A stretch of 64,000 nucleotides of DNA from Aricia agestis (GCF_905147365.1 NC_056409.1:9615001-9679000), one strand, 5' to 3'. Counted from the stretch's first letter, positions 32,087 through 45,067 are shown. Notes: generated by a model from the sequence alone, not told the origin. Program-made: numbers and translations.

Positions 32087-32686
32087 CAGTAATACTCGGG
32101 GTATTACTGTACCCCGTTTTACGCGAATTCGGAGATACGCGGTTTCTCATATTTTACATTATTCAAGGCGAATCTGTGTCAGATACTATTAACAAATCGA
32201 TAGCATAATACAAAAAGTGGTAAATTTCGTCAAACAAATCATTTTAGAGGTCGATGACGATGACATTTAATCTAGAATTTCTAGATTTATACAATCAAGA
32301 GCTAACAATTGACGAACTTATCGATATACGTTACCATGAGCAAGCTATTGAACAAACTGTTCAGGCAACATTATTAGAATATTTGAAGGCTTCGACACCA
32401 AAAGAACTTCGGTTTAGGTTACTTTATTTATAAAAATGTAAATTGTTTGATTTACCTACATTTTCGATTTAAGATTTTTCTTTTGAATGATTGTTTTCGG
32501 TAGACCTACAACATTTTCGATTTAACATTTTTCATCTGAATGATTGTTTTTGGTAGACTCTGGTCCCAATTAAACTTATTTTATATGTATTTATAATATT
32601 ATGCAAAGTTGAACCCCGACTTACGCGAAATCTACTTACGCGCAATCGCTCGGTCCCACCTATCGCGTAAGTCCGGGGTATTACTG
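32087..32686 (+). mobile_element. Degenerate Tigger/pogo-like element, 600 bp, TA-flanked
   Basis: The ends CAGTAATACTCGGGG and CCGGGGTATTACTG are flanked by TA on each side (32085-32086 and 32687-32688). The ACGCGAATTC/TTACGCG words inside both ends also match. The interior keeps a transposase C-terminal trace. A frame reading EVDDDDI near 32249 shifts into a 57-codon frame, ATG 32260 to TAA 32433, that includes YNQELTIDELIDI. That acidic DDDDI plus EELT-like pattern is what I recall from the tail of Tigger-type transposases. The catalytic region is gone, so the element is dead. Confidence 0.65.
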
Positions 32687-33807
32687 TACTTTTTGCGTTT
32701 CATCAGTTCGTACATTCGCAAATGTATTTCTGGGTAACCGTGACTGTTTCAAACACATTGGGGTTTAGAGGACACTTAGGACAGTAATATTTTTACAGCC
32801 ATAACCATAAAAGTATGGTAGCACAGCGGTATAACTTAAACGCGATCATAGTCGGCAGCGGCTCCGGTAATCAGATTCCCCGCCGGCCCCGTATCCTGTT
32901 CATCCCTCGACCTCATAGGGTATGATCTCATTGCGGTATCGATACGCTTTAGAAAAAACTTGGTAAACTTTCCTTTTGATTTTAATTGCAGGCTTTAGCT
33001 ACGTAGAATAAAACAAAATCGTTCCTAGATGTATGCCCCCATAATAAACCCATGCTAAGATATTTAAACCTAAGTTTTTATTTTATTTTATTAAAGAGTA
33101 GATTTTAAAAGATAGAGCGATTCAAGATGAAGTTTTATTTGTAGGTAAGTACGTTTAATACAGTTTGCATAGTATAGTAATACTTAGTATACTCAGGTGA
33201 AAAGAAAGTTTCGCGAGTTATCATGAACTACGGTCAAACTATGAGAGATAAGACCAAGCAGCTTAAAATAGTGGTAGGTACTTAATATTTTTTGACAAGC
33301 AATTTTAACTCAAGCTAAGAGTGTTTCGGCGTGTGTCACTTAGTTAAGTCAAGACAAATGGTTCACGAAATCTCGCGCATCAACGTTCCGGTAATAAATC
33401 TTGCACCCCACATGACGGCGCCACGAAAACTAGTGCTATATTTTAACATAAAAACACCTTTTTCGAACCTAAAAAAGGTACTTATCAATTTAAGGTGTCA
33501 CAACAATGAGACGTGTGTAAACTACGAATAATAAAAACTAAGGAAAAGTAACTCCATCAAAAAACATGCTCCACAATACTTGTCAAAAAAGTGTACCTTA
33601 GGTACACATATTTGCAATATTAAGGTGACCTTGAGCGGTACTAGGAGACATGACAGATCAAAAGGAACCAAATTTAAAACAGTAATAGTATGGGAGTTAC
33701 GATTCCTTATTTTTTATTATTCGTAGTGTGTAAAACATACTGCATTTTTTTTCATAATCTTGTGTCAATATGAAGTGCTTCGTCTCGCGGTTTACTGTAG
33801 ATAACTA

Positions 33808-33853
33808 GTGAGATAAGTTAAAATATATTTTTATATATTTTAACTTATCTCAC
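33808..33853. repeat. Perfect 21-bp-stem hairpin
   Basis: GTGAGATAAGTTAAAATATA and one further T on the left pair exactly with the right arm, across a 4-nt T loop. No flanking duplication is obvious. Confidence 0.8.
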
Positions 33854-35264
33854 CTAAAAGTGTCTCAGTTAAAAAACCAGCCCCATTCACGCACACATAA
33901 TTATTATTGGTCCAGCAAAAACTCACAAACTTTGCAGTTGCATTTCGCAACATTAAACCATGAATATGCAATAAAACTACCAGGTTGACATAAAAGGAAG
34001 AGGGTGTAAGTTCGCAACATGGATGCTGCGGACTCCTGTGGTTAAAGAGAGAATGGGCACTGCGCAATCTAAAGGGTGCGCGCGTAGTCCCTCGCTATTA
34101 ACTACGGAGCAGGCTTTGCAGGGGACTCGTTAAATATTTGCAGGGACTTTGAGCAGCTGAATTGACCAGGATGTAAAACCCTGGTTTTAAAAGTAACATC
34201 AAAATTTAATGTTGAAAGCGGAGTCGAAAATTGCATGCTAATTAAATTCATTAAGCGTAGTTTCAATTACAAATTGAAAACTAATCGGTGTTTACTGTTT
34301 ATAGTTTGTGTTGTTTGAGTCTACATTACGAAGTCAGCGAATTTACATCATAAACAATAATACAAAATAAGGTCGTATTATTTTAGTTAAATTAAAATAA
34401 TAATTTGTAAACTTCGTTTCTAAAACTACAATATACGCAATTAACATCGAGTTAAAGTAACTCTACAAATTATTAAGTCCTTATTTTATAGGTTCCGAAA
34501 GTAGCTACCAAATTATTACCAAACTATTATCAAGTCCGGAGGTTTTCACACGTGAAGTGACCTCCGGCCAGCGCGGCTCATTATGAGGCTATGAGCGGTG
34601 CTCTGAGTGGCACTCGTCCACCGTTCCTCGTTCGACTGAAATAAGCCTGGTAGCCAACAAAACTGGGGAGAAAACAGGTTTTATATCTACCAGATGTGCC
34701 CACACATTTTGCATAAACCGTACATTTGCCAAGATAATAACTATTTTATATGATTTTTCCTGTATTTCAATATTTCTCTGTACGAAATTTCAACTAAATC
34801 TGTTCAACAGTTTAAGTGTGAAGATATGTAAAAGACGTAATACATTTTCGCATTCATGATATTTGTATGCAAGGATAAAGGATTATTAATTTCAACATTA
34901 CGACAAACTAATGTGAAAAGGCTTTCATTAAACAGGCTAATGAGCATTAAAAACACTCGTGAAACAAAAGCTGAAACTAATTATGTATCACAATTTTTAT
35001 CGAATAAATAAGTTAGCATCATCCAATTAAAACCGAAATTATTATTAAGCCGACATTGTTGTGACAGTACGGAGTCAAGAGTTTATTGAAAACCTGGCCT
35101 CATTATAAAGAGGGTGAGGCTGCGCGCCTGGTATATTAACGGAGGTAATTAGACCTCCTAAAGTGCCCTCATATGATACTTCACTGTATACCGAGTATTT
35201 TCCTTAGTAACGAAGATTATAGAGACGTCGAGAGTATTACAACCGTACCTGCTAGATATTTTGG

Positions 35265-35904
35265 AACGAAGTTCTTCATCGCACGTTGCGAAAGGGGGCT
35301 AGATGGAAAAAGTTGTAACGACACTTTTTGATAACTTATTAGTAATGAGGATTGTCCATTTTTTTTTAATTTTGCTCATTACAAAAACATTTCGAGGAAT
35401 AAGGTCAGTGATCGTTTTTCTGTATATAAACGAAAAAAATACCCATTAGTTACTTATATTTTTGAACAAATACGTTTTAACCTTCAATGGCGTTAAATTA
35501 GCAATAAAATCGACCAACATTACGTTTCGAACTTTTGGTAAGCTTCTCGTATCAGCTTTCACATAATGAGAACTTGCATTTGACAAACTAGCCATTATAA
35601 AATATAAGATTGAAAGGAAATTTAAAACATATGCAGAGGTCAATTGGCGGCCGATTATGACGTCAGAGCGAAACTTTAAAAATTTATTCAGAAAAAACTA
35701 GCCAATGAATTTCAAAATTATTTAAGTAATTTATATTCTTAAAATACCCTATTTTAACGAAAAAAAATATAAAAAGTACATGTGATTTTTTTTGGAGGTT
35801 TTCATGATCAGTGGGCGTTGATGTGGTGATGACGTCAACTGGCGGGAAATTTAAAATTCTACCATTCCTCTATGGCGGGATTTTTTTATAACTTCGTTCC
35901 ATCC
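35265..35904. mobile_element. Possible inverted-repeat element with GGAACGAAGTT ends
   Basis: GGAACGAAGTT near 35265 and AACTTCGTTCC ending at about 35904 are inverted. A related left-end-like sequence (GGCACGAAGTTCCTTATTGC) is at about 44796. The interior is AT-rich and non-coding. Boundaries are tentative. Confidence 0.4.
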
Positions 35905-36400
35905 AGGTGCCCTTGACAGCTCTCAATTTTTATAATTTTTAATTTTGGAAGTAAGTATTGCAATTTGCAACCGTATTTAGTTAGATAATAAATCAATTTA
36001 ATATGTCCAAGTAACACGTTCTACCAAAACTGGGAACTGGAACCTATCGTAGGTATGCAGTCGTTATTTGTCTAACGGCCGTACTCCGAGTGGAACAATA
36101 ATTTAATTAAATAAAAAAATTGAAATAAGCCCCATATAATAGGTACACTGTCAAACTCTTCATTAGGTTAATCATAATTAAAATGAAGAGGTTACGAACA
36201 AAAGGTGACTTATTATTAAGCGCGTCACAGACAGAGCAGGTAATGTAAAGATGTATATTATAGCACGATACATCTCGATACATCTCAATACATATTTCTA
36301 TAGAAATCGTCAGGAGACCACACACAGCAGCTATAATGTATATTTTTACATCTTCACATCTTAAGATACCGAGCTATATGAAAATATACATTTATATTTT

Positions 36401-36450
36401 GATACATCTAAATACATCTCAATACATCTCAATACATCTCAATATATTTC
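36401..36450. repeat. AATACATCTC 10-mer minisatellite
   Basis: About five tandem copies of AATACATCTC, with further GATACATCTC units at 36266-36290 and 36470-36480. Confidence 0.7.
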
Positions 36451-36929
36451 TGTATATTACGATACATCTCTTCTCTTCATAGGGTGTTCAAAACTTTCTG
36501 TGATTATATTATATGTGTATGATAGACAGATACACACAGTGTTGCCACTTGCTACCTTAGCAGAGCACTTCACAGCAGGTACTGCAGGCAGTCTGTTCTC
36601 CAGAGCCTATATTTTCAATTAAATATCTTCAATCCACATCATTCTGTTTTTGGCACAATATGTAACAATACGCGTATCAAAATTACAATCCGAATCATCT
36701 TCTGATGAACTATCTAGTGAATCTTACAGCAAGTAACTCGAAAGGCCATAGTATTACAACATTAAAAATAAGAACAGCCTGTATAACACTTTAGCAGCTG
36801 AAATGTGCGTCAAGCGGGGCGTTTAGCATTGAAATGTAGGGAAAGATACATTACACTATCTGTTGTGTGTGTGATATATTAATATAATGTAAAGATATAC
36901 ATCCCGGGATGTAATGTACATTAATCTGG

Positions 36930-37200
36930 GGGCACGGCAGTGCCCCCGCCAAGTCGAGCAAAAAAGCGGCACGGCCGTACCATCCTTTTCTCGAACCAAT
37001 TCAGACTCTTTTTGACCCCCTATAACTTCATTGTGGATAAACCAACAAGTCTGAATTTTCAGTTGTTAAGCAAGCATTGTATAAACACGGTATATTTAAA
37101 ATTTTATTTAATTTGCACCAGTAGTTTATGAGCTGTAACTTGTTAAAGTTTCTTAATTTTGTCAGTGACTGACTGACTGACTGACTGACTGACCGATCAC
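36930..37200 (+). repeat. GGGGGCACGGCAGTGCCCCC-type dispersed element
   Basis: It starts with the palindrome GGGGGCACGGCAGTGCCCCC and continues AAGTCGAGCAAAAAAGCGGC. It ends in a (CTGA)n tract at about 37165-37193. It is of the dispersed type found in Lepidoptera; class not assigned. The 63-aa frame at 36940 is a shadow. Confidence 0.55.
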
Positions 37201-37630
37201 CAAAAATCTAAGGCATTTCTAGCAGACATAGAACCTTCAAATTTAGAATATAATTATTGTTTAGTGTCTTAATCAAGGAAAAATTCTAATATTTCAAAAT
37301 TTCTGTCCAGTTTTCTAGATACACTAACTTCGAAAATAACTTTGTAATCCCATATAAATGTATAGGATTACAAAGTTACATTTGCGATTTATGAATCAAA
37401 TTGTACCCGTACCATCAATATCTCCGGTTTATCGTCAGTGGAGAGATATCTAGCTAGTATTTAGTGTCTTAATTAAGGGAAAACCTAATAAACATTTCAT
37501 AATTACTGCCCAGTTTTCTTCTTCTTTCTCTAACTTCGTGAACAACTTTGTAATCCCATATACATGTATAAGATTACAAAGTTACATTAATTGCAATTTA
37601 TGAATCATTGTACCCATATTGTACCGGTAC

Positions 37631-37635
<5 letters not shown>

Positions 37636-37682
<47 letters not shown>
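37636..37682. repeat. (TA)n microsatellite, 47 bp
   Basis: Uninterrupted TA dinucleotide run. Confidence 0.97.
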
Positions 37683-37686
<4 letters not shown>

Positions 37687-37689
37687 GCA

Positions 37690-37933
37690 CTAGATTTTGC
37701 CCGCGGCTTCGCTCGCGTGGAACTCAAAAACGTGGAACTTAAAATACGAATATTCTTGTAAACCTCCTTTGGAAACCTAAAATTTTTCCAAGATCAAAAG
37801 TAGCCTATTAATTACTCTTCATCCTTTCAACTAAGTCTACGTCAAAAATCAAGTCGATTGGTTGCTTCGCTAGGCCGTGAAGGAAGGACAATTAAACAAA
37901 CAAAAAAAAAAAACATTCTCATTTATAATAATA
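37690..37933 (-). mobile_element. Helitron, about 244 bp
   Basis: The minus-strand 3' end has a hairpin in CACGCGAGCGAAGCCGCGGG followed by CAAAATCTAG. The 5' end, near ATTATTATAAATGAG, runs directly into the CTAG of the next Helitron, so the two are head to tail. Confidence 0.6.
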
Positions 37934-38223
37934 CTAGATGTCCCGCGCGGCTTCGCCCGCGTAAATTAGAAATTTTACAGAATCCGTAGGTACATTTTCC
38001 CATAAAAAATATTTCCCCCGTTTTTCCCATTTTCCTGAGTTTCTTCTGTCGTATTAGTCTTAGAGTAATAATATAATATAACCTTCTCGATAAATGATGA
38101 GTCTTACTCGATAAATGATCTATCTAACACTGAGATAAGTTTTTAAATCGGACCTGTAGTTTCTGAGATTGACGCGTTCAAGCAAACATACTCTTCAGGT
38201 TTATAATATTAGGTAGATATAGA
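37934..38223 (-). mobile_element. Helitron, 290 bp, sister of 6022-6293
   Basis: Near-identical to 6022-6293, with a small internal duplication around the TCGATAAATGAT words. It has the same TC start and the same hairpin-CTAG end. Confidence 0.75.
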
Positions 38224-38731
38224 TTTTTTTTAATTATCGCTTGACAAACTCGAGTCTCGATCTAAAAGACTATGATATGGTAGTGATGATGATGATGATG
38301 ATGATGAAGAATGTAATTTGCATAGTAGCATATGCTTTCTGTTCTTAAAACAACGCCGAAACTCCCAAACTTGTATCTATAAAGAATCAGGAATTCTCTC
38401 AGCACCTTCCGAACCACAGTATACCAGGTATATCTCGGTGCAAAATCTTACTTGTTGGTAGCATATGCTTAGAATACTTCTCACGAAACCGAAGTCACCA
38501 TATGTTTCCCTATAAGTTTTGAGGAGTTCCCTCGATTACTTATGGATCCTTCATCAGATCATCACTTTTCTGAATATAATACCAAATTGGGATGATACCC
38601 TATATACCAAAAGAAAAATTTTGAAAATCGGTTAACCAACGGCGGAGTAATCGTTGAATATAAGAAAACGAACATAACACCTCCCCCATTTTGAAAGTCG
38701 GTTAAAATTGTAGCCTATGTGTTATTTATTT
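38224..38731. repeat. Dispersed repeat block, also at 6294-6811
   Basis: Second copy of the 0.5-kb block, with only scattered substitutions and a short deletion next to the GAT microsatellite (about 38281-38307). It stops exactly where the Helitron pair at 38736 begins. Confidence 0.8.
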
Positions 38732-38980
38732 AATACTAGCTGTTGCCCGCGACTTCGTCCGCGTGGACTTCAGTTTATAGCGCGCGATGTCAACAAAATT
38801 GGTGTCAAAAGCTTTTATAAAAAAACCCTGGTACCCCTTAAATTAATACAGCTGTGTAGTGTGCACACAATAAGTACTTTATTTTTTATATTAAACTTTA
38901 TATTTTATGCCAAATTTCAAAGCATATTTAGCTCCCCAATTACACAACTTTACCCATAAACTATTTATCATTGATAGGTT

Positions 38981-39125
38981 TAGCCCCAATTTCACCAACG
39001 TCTGTTAGTGTTAACAGCTTGTTAAAATGTCCTGTCTTCTCTTTCATTCATATGAAAAACGAAACAGCTAACGTGATACTAATTCGATCATTAACTTTAA
39101 CAGTCGTTGGTGAAATTTGGTCTTA
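38981..39125. mobile_element. MITE (CCAATTTCACCAACG family)
   Basis: CCAATTTCACCAACGTCTGT at the left pairs with ACAGTCGTTGGTGAAATTTGG at the right, less exactly at the very ends. It is a relative of 42840-42939. Confidence 0.65.
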
Positions 39126-39534
39126 AGGTTACGTCACTGCCTGCACAGATAAAGTATTGAGTTATTTAATACCGTAGAATAGATATAACAATCGAAAAAA
39201 ATCGAGACTTAAATGTAAGATGATACCACCTCTTATAGAAAGACAATTGAGCAAGCGTCAGCGCGATGTAGAAGACGCACGGCGCCATCTATTATGAATT
39301 TTTTGAACAAATTTACGACCCTTACAACCCTTTTTTCCAGTAAAAAAGTAGCCTATGTCCTTTCTCAGGCTTTAGACTATCTGTATACAAAATTTCATTC
39401 CAATCGGTTCGGTAGTTTTGGCGTTTGGCGTGAAAGCGAGACTGACAGACAGACAGAGATACTTTCGCATTTATAATATTAGTATAGATTATGTGCACAC
39501 TGCACAGCTGTTTTTGGGTATTTTGATTAATTAA

Positions 39535-39607
39535 GGGCCACGCTACACCGGAATGGCAGCGGCGAGGCGAGCACTTTCAGCGCTGCCATTCCGGTGTAGC
39601 GCGGCCC
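39535..39607. mobile_element. 73-bp MITE with TAA flanks
   Basis: GGGCCACGCTACACCGGAAT pairs with ATTCCGGTGTAGCGCGGCCC. TAA lies on both sides (39532-39534 and 39608-39610). It is very GC-rich for this region. Confidence 0.75.
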
Positions 39608-39730
39608 TAAGAGGGGTACCACTTACCAGGGTTTTAAAAAGTTTTTAAATTTGACACAAATTTTGTTGACACCGCGCGCTATAAACTAAAGTCCACGCGG
39701 ACGAAGTCGCGGGCAACAGCTAGTATATAT

Positions 39731-40236
39731 ATAATATTATTAAACATCATATTCTAACGTATTAAAAACTATAAACAAAAACATACTAACTAATAAGTAT
39801 GATTAGTTCTATGTTACAATAAAGTAAAAAATAAAACGCCATCTGTTGAATCGTATTAGAACTAAAATGTTCATTCCATCGATATATTTCTGGATTTTTT
39901 ATAATATTATACATAAAATATGTTTAAGATTTTTAAAATTTTATTTTAATACACATCCAAGACCCAGGAAAATTGTAAACTTTTTGTTCCGCCTGCGGGA
40001 CTCGAACCCAGGACCCCCGGGATGAGCGCTGGCCACGCGCAATGCGAATTCATTTTCATTGAAATTTTCGTGGAAATAAGATATTTTCCCACATCAAAAT
40101 GTAGCCTATGTCCTTTCTCAGACTCTAGAATAACTGTATACAAAATTTCATTGCAATCGGTTGAGTAGTTTTGGCGTGAAAGCAAGACAGACAGACAGAC
40201 AGAGATACTTTCGCATTTATAATATTAGTATGGATT
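39731..40236. repeat. 506-bp tandem duplication, unit 1
   Basis: It starts ATAATATTATTAAACATCAT and is repeated directly at 40237 with only a few differences. It contains a minus-strand tRNA-derived SINE piece (about 39950-40060; B box GGTTCGAGTCCCG) and a Helitron-type 5' end (GACAGACAG, then TTATAATATTAGTATGGATT). The 79-aa minus frame is a shadow. Confidence 0.9.
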
Positions 40237-40750
40237 ATAATATTATTAAACATCATATTCTAACGTATTAAAAACTATAAACAAAAACATACTAACTAAT
40301 AAGTATGATTAGTTCTATGTTACAATAAAGTAAAAAATAAAACGCCATCTGTTGAATCGTATTAGAACTAAAATGTTCATTCCATCGATATATTTCTGGA
40401 TTTTTTATAATATTATACTTAAAATATGTTTAAGATTTTTGAAATTTTATTTTAATACACATCCAAGACCCAGGAACATTGAAAACTTTTTGTTCCGCCT
40501 GCGGGACTCGAACCCAGGACCCCCGGGATGAGCGCTGGCCACGCGCAATGCGAATTCATTTTCATCGAAATTTTCATGGAAATAAGATATTTTCCCACAT
40601 CAAAATGTAGCCTATGTCCTTTCTCAGACTCTAGAATAACTGTATACAAAATTTCATTGCAATCGGTTCAGTAGTTTTGGCGTGAAAGCAAGACAGACAG
40701 ACAGACAGACAGACAGAGATACTTTCGCATTTATAATATTAGTATGGATT
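40237..40750. repeat. 506-bp tandem duplication, unit 2
   Basis: Direct copy of the preceding unit, with a slightly longer GACA run (8 extra bases). The SINE head and body are again present (about 40450-40560). Confidence 0.9.
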
Positions 40751-41095
40751 TTAATCAGCACGTCATGAATTGAATAACAAAATTTTTTTCAAATTAATCG
40801 TAACACCATCTGTCAGGACAAACTAAAATTGAAATAGAATAATATTGAATGCGATGATAGCGCCGTCCGCCGGATCTAATGTAAAACATTCCAAAATCAA
40901 CAACTCCTTATAAATAAGAAATTAATTGAAAAAACATTTTCCAGTAGACCAAACTGTAAATCTAAACCATTCTCGAATCTCCACGAACACACACAAAAAA
41001 TTTCATCAAAATTGGCCAAGATAAGATAAATCCGTTCAGCCGTTCTCGAGTTTTAGCGAGACTAACGAACAGCAATTGATTTTTATATATATAGA

Positions 41096-41577
41096 TTTAT
41101 CTTTCGATTTCTATATAGTCTTATTAAAAAAATAATCGGACAGAGTAACAACTTAAGTTAGCTAAAATAAAAAAATAATCGGACAGAGTAACAACTGAAG
41201 TTAGCTAAAATTGTGTTTATTTATGTACTATGTATTTTGAGACTATGCAATTTTGTCGCGTTCGCGATTCACTTTCACTTTTGTTGAGTTTCAGAACGCG
41301 ATATTAGGTCCTCCAACGCGCACGCGAATTTGAACTTTATGCAGCGGTAATAAATTACAAATTGACTCTCCATTTTATTTAGAAAACGTTTGTATGGGAA
41401 ATAGAAAAATGCTGTTTTGAGGATTTTCCCGGCAATTATTCGAATTTTTCTCACCTTTTAAACCTTCCCTAGACCTCCACGAATAATTCAAGACCAAGAT
41501 AAGATAAATCCGTTCAGCCGTTCTCGAGTTTTAGCGAGACTAACGAACAGCAATTGATTTTTATATATATAGATTAG
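41096..41577 (+). repeat. Dispersed repeat, also at 7351-7788
   Basis: Nearly identical to 7351-7788 but with a ~45-bp tandem duplication near its start (AATCGGACAGAGTAACAAC occurs twice). Just upstream (about 41018-41095) is the tail of another copy, so two copies are arranged head to tail. Confidence 0.75.
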
Positions 41578-42839
41578 TAATGGATATTGGATAGTCATGA
41601 AAGGCAAGTAGTATAGTAATACTGTATAGATCATTGATTAAGTATATTATTATTAGCTAGTTTTATTTGTTTTTTTATAAAAATCGTTATTGATATTTAC
41701 TCTACAAAAAGAAGTGAGATCCCATCAAAAACACCCTGTAAAAAACCAAGTCTCGCAACTCAGTTTTTATACCGTAAAAATTTATGAGATCCATGCAATA
41801 CCAAGTCAGTTAATTTATTCAGTCCCTACCTAGGGGACCTTCTGTCTCAAGTTATTACGTAAGTTATTATCATATCAATATTAAAAATCTTTTAAGTTTT
41901 AATTATGATCCACTTTATTTTCATTAATTTAATTTAATATAACATAACTCATCTAATCCTTGTACTAAGGTCACATGAAAACGCAGGAGATTTACTGGGA
42001 CCTTTTTTGTAGGGTAAAAAGGGTAGAAATTCTCCATTCATTCTATTGGCTACTTGGCTTCATTATAACAAAAAATGTTCGATGTACCGCCGTTACATGT
42101 AAAATGCATACTGTGAGCTGTATTGCATAACCGTTAGAGTGCAGTATTGCATAACCGTTACAATATCCTGCATAATAAATTACTTTGAATCGTCTATAAT
42201 ATTGGTTAGCAATAGTGGGCGTTTCGTGTTACTTCTGTTGTATTTAGGGAAACTGCAATTAGAAAGCGGGAAAAAAGGCAGAAATAACGTACTTTGTGCA
42301 AATGCAGTTAAATGTTTTAGAAAAGGCAAAAAAAAATACATCACATATTATGATTAAAGCCGTCCCCCGAGCAAACGACCAAATACATTTCCATTTATTT
42401 CCAAAACCCTTTTTTTTTACTTAACTTAGTTCAAAATTGTCCTAAAAAATTAAAAGGGGGAATATGTAGTATATGATATTGTCGATCTATTGGCGTGTGT
42501 TTCAAATAAAAGTAATTTGTAAATCCTAAGGAGATGCTGAATGTATGCTTGAATTTTGATAAATTGGTTTTACTTTGGAAGCTGATATCATGAGTATAAT
42601 AAACAAAATTAGAAATTTTAAAACGGAGAAAGGAATGTTGATATACTGAAGATTATTGCTGTATTTTTATTATAACTTTGTAGCTTTCAAATTCTGAGTC
42701 TATAAGGCTTTAAATACAGTAAATTACGGAATTTCCGTAGGGAAGGCCTTTAATGGGCGGCACCTTTATAATATTAATTATTAGTTATCAGTTATCACAC
42801 TAGACTAATCATCACATTTACCATCTAATAATGTGAAAA

Positions 42840-42939
42840 TAAGGCCCAATTTCACTTCTTACCACTTTCACATGAAAAGGAAAACATGACATTTTAACAA
42901 GCTGTTTACAATAACAGACGTTGGTGAAATTGGGCCTTA
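42840..42939. mobile_element. 100-bp MITE (TAAGGCCCAATTTCAC ends)
   Basis: TAAGGCCCAATTTCAC and GTGAAATTGGGCCTTA are perfectly inverted over 16 bp. The surrounding ATCATCACA/TGTGATGAT words extend the inverted symmetry outward by about 35 bp on each side. It is related to 38981-39125. Confidence 0.75.
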
Positions 42940-45067
42940 GTTTGATAGTGTGATGATTAGCAGGCGATTTTGAGCCTTATTTGTAGGCATATCTGCAGGC
43001 GGTTCACACGGCGTCTCTAGCACGAGGCTCGATAATGTCTCATGAATAAGAATATTGCATTTTGTATTCATCGCTCCTGCCGCGACGACATCAGCAACCT
43101 AATGTGCTCGCTTCACCCTGTGTCAATTACTGACACGGACATCGCTGTGTTATTATCACATCAAAACCAAGGTTAGAAATATTAAGGTGCTCCCACATTG
43201 CCGTTAGAAAATGTTTGTAAACATTTTCTAACAAATGTTGTCAATTGTTACACTTTGTTAGGAGCTGAGGCCGTAGACAACAACCCTTCTATCTGATCTT
43301 TATAAGGAGGTTTTTTACTAATATAATTGTGTATTTAAACTTTATAGTAATAACTTAGGCAAAAACGTGTTGAGCTCCCAAGTCCCAACACAGCTGTTCT
43401 ATAACAACGCGCTGTATGCTTGTCCAATGTCCACGCGCTTAAGTTTTTCCTTTTGCGAAAATGTAATAAGTCTCAAACTGTCACACACAATAAACACTGA
43501 AGGTCAAAACTCAAAAGAGAAATAGTTTTGAATAGAACGCACATAAGTGCTCCCAGAGCGGTACCATTCACTCACTCTTTTACCATTCGCCGTTTTGGAG
43601 TCACTCTAAAAGCTCTTTATACAGCTGACGAAAATCAATTGCCTTTCCACCGTTTTCATTTTAAAACCATGACTACCATGCGCTAGCATAATTAGCATAA
43701 ATTTTTGACGCCCTAAGACCTCCAAGAGAATTTTACATTATATTTATTTACAAAGCTTTCCATGGATTATAATGGACCGACTGAGGAATAATAATGATTT
43801 ACAAAGGCAAATAATAATAACCTATTCCATCTTTATTCTGTTTGTTGTCAAAAATACGTTTTACATAATTCAATGTTGTTAGATTAACGCTTTCATTTTC
43901 TTTATTTAAACATGACATTAATGGGATGAATAGATATAACGTTAATACTTTAATATAAGTATTTTATTTATGTACAAGCTACTTCCAGCAGCTTCACCCG
44001 AAGAAATACCTACATCAAATTCATAGCCCATAGGTAGCCTTTGATAACCTATTTAGCATCCTAATAATTTTTTTGGAACACGTGTCCGAAAATTGAAGTT
44101 TGTAGGTCTGAGCCTTGATTAAGTCCATCAGCCTTCTTTTTACATAGCATAATAATTTAATTATTTTAAATTAAAGCCTGACGTAGTCTACTCATTATAT
44201 TACAGGCAGCATGTTTTATTTTGTTGGCTAGTTAATTTTTAGCTTAGTAGGTTATGATGTCTTTTCAATCTACGCGTGAATAATATTGGAAGTCTATTGC
44301 CAGCCGAACCCTAAAAAGATTCCAGCCCATTCTAGTTCAGACCTCCTAGAATGCGGTTGCTACAAAACCGTTAATGAACACTAAAAATTAATGCATTTTA
44401 TGTCCAATGAATTACACCAAAACTCTGCAACCAATTAATAGTAAACAGTTCCATTAACCTGTAAACTCCAATTTTAATATAACATGTTCGACAAATTTAA
44501 ACACAATTTCCAGAGAATTAACAAAAATTACACGAGAGCCAGTATCGGCGCGAGATTATCCCAATTGGACGCCATTTTATGTAATGACAGTAGATTTTAA
44601 ACTACCCTCACAACGTATTGCGCCGGTAATGGAGTATTTTATTTCCGCCGCAACTATAGCTTTCGTTAAGTAAATAAATAAACGCCATAATTAATAGAGA
44701 TTTAAATATTAATAGAGAATAGTTTGAATTACAATTTGGAAATAAAAACTGAAGGCTTCGGTATGAAAAACCAAGTTAGAGGTAAGTCAGAGGTTTTGGC
44801 ACGAAGTTCCTTATTGCGCGTTCAGCGTAAAGAAGGCTAGACAGAACGATATTTGACCTCGACACTTTTTTATTAGTACCTGCATGGCAGGGGCAGAGGG
44901 CGTTGATAGTATTCCTGTGCGTCAACTAGATAGCGTTTTTTGAGAATAAACAGTGACGCGTTGTTAGTGTTACGGAAACACAGAGCCATTTAGCGGCAAA
45001 CTAGCGCAACTTATCGAAGAAACGCAGACAGCGTAAATCCGCTATTCGATACTAGATGGTGTTAGGC

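Larger units (their letters stand above)
38736..39723. mobile_element. Palindromic pair of Helitron ends, about 1 kb
   Basis: Both ends carry the same Helitron 3' terminus: CTAGCTGTTGCCCGCGACTT on the left and its reverse complement ending AACAGCTAG on the right. The left copy is a complete minus-strand unit (38736-39488) with a TC start near TATAGATT. The right copy is a truncated plus-strand unit. The arms match for about 150 bp. Two MITEs (38981-39125 and 39535-39607) are nested in it. TA-rich sequence flanks both outer ends. Confidence 0.7.

Noticed and set aside
31845..32192. 115-aa plus frame
   Set aside because: It crosses into the left end of the Tigger-like element and shows no recognisable domain.
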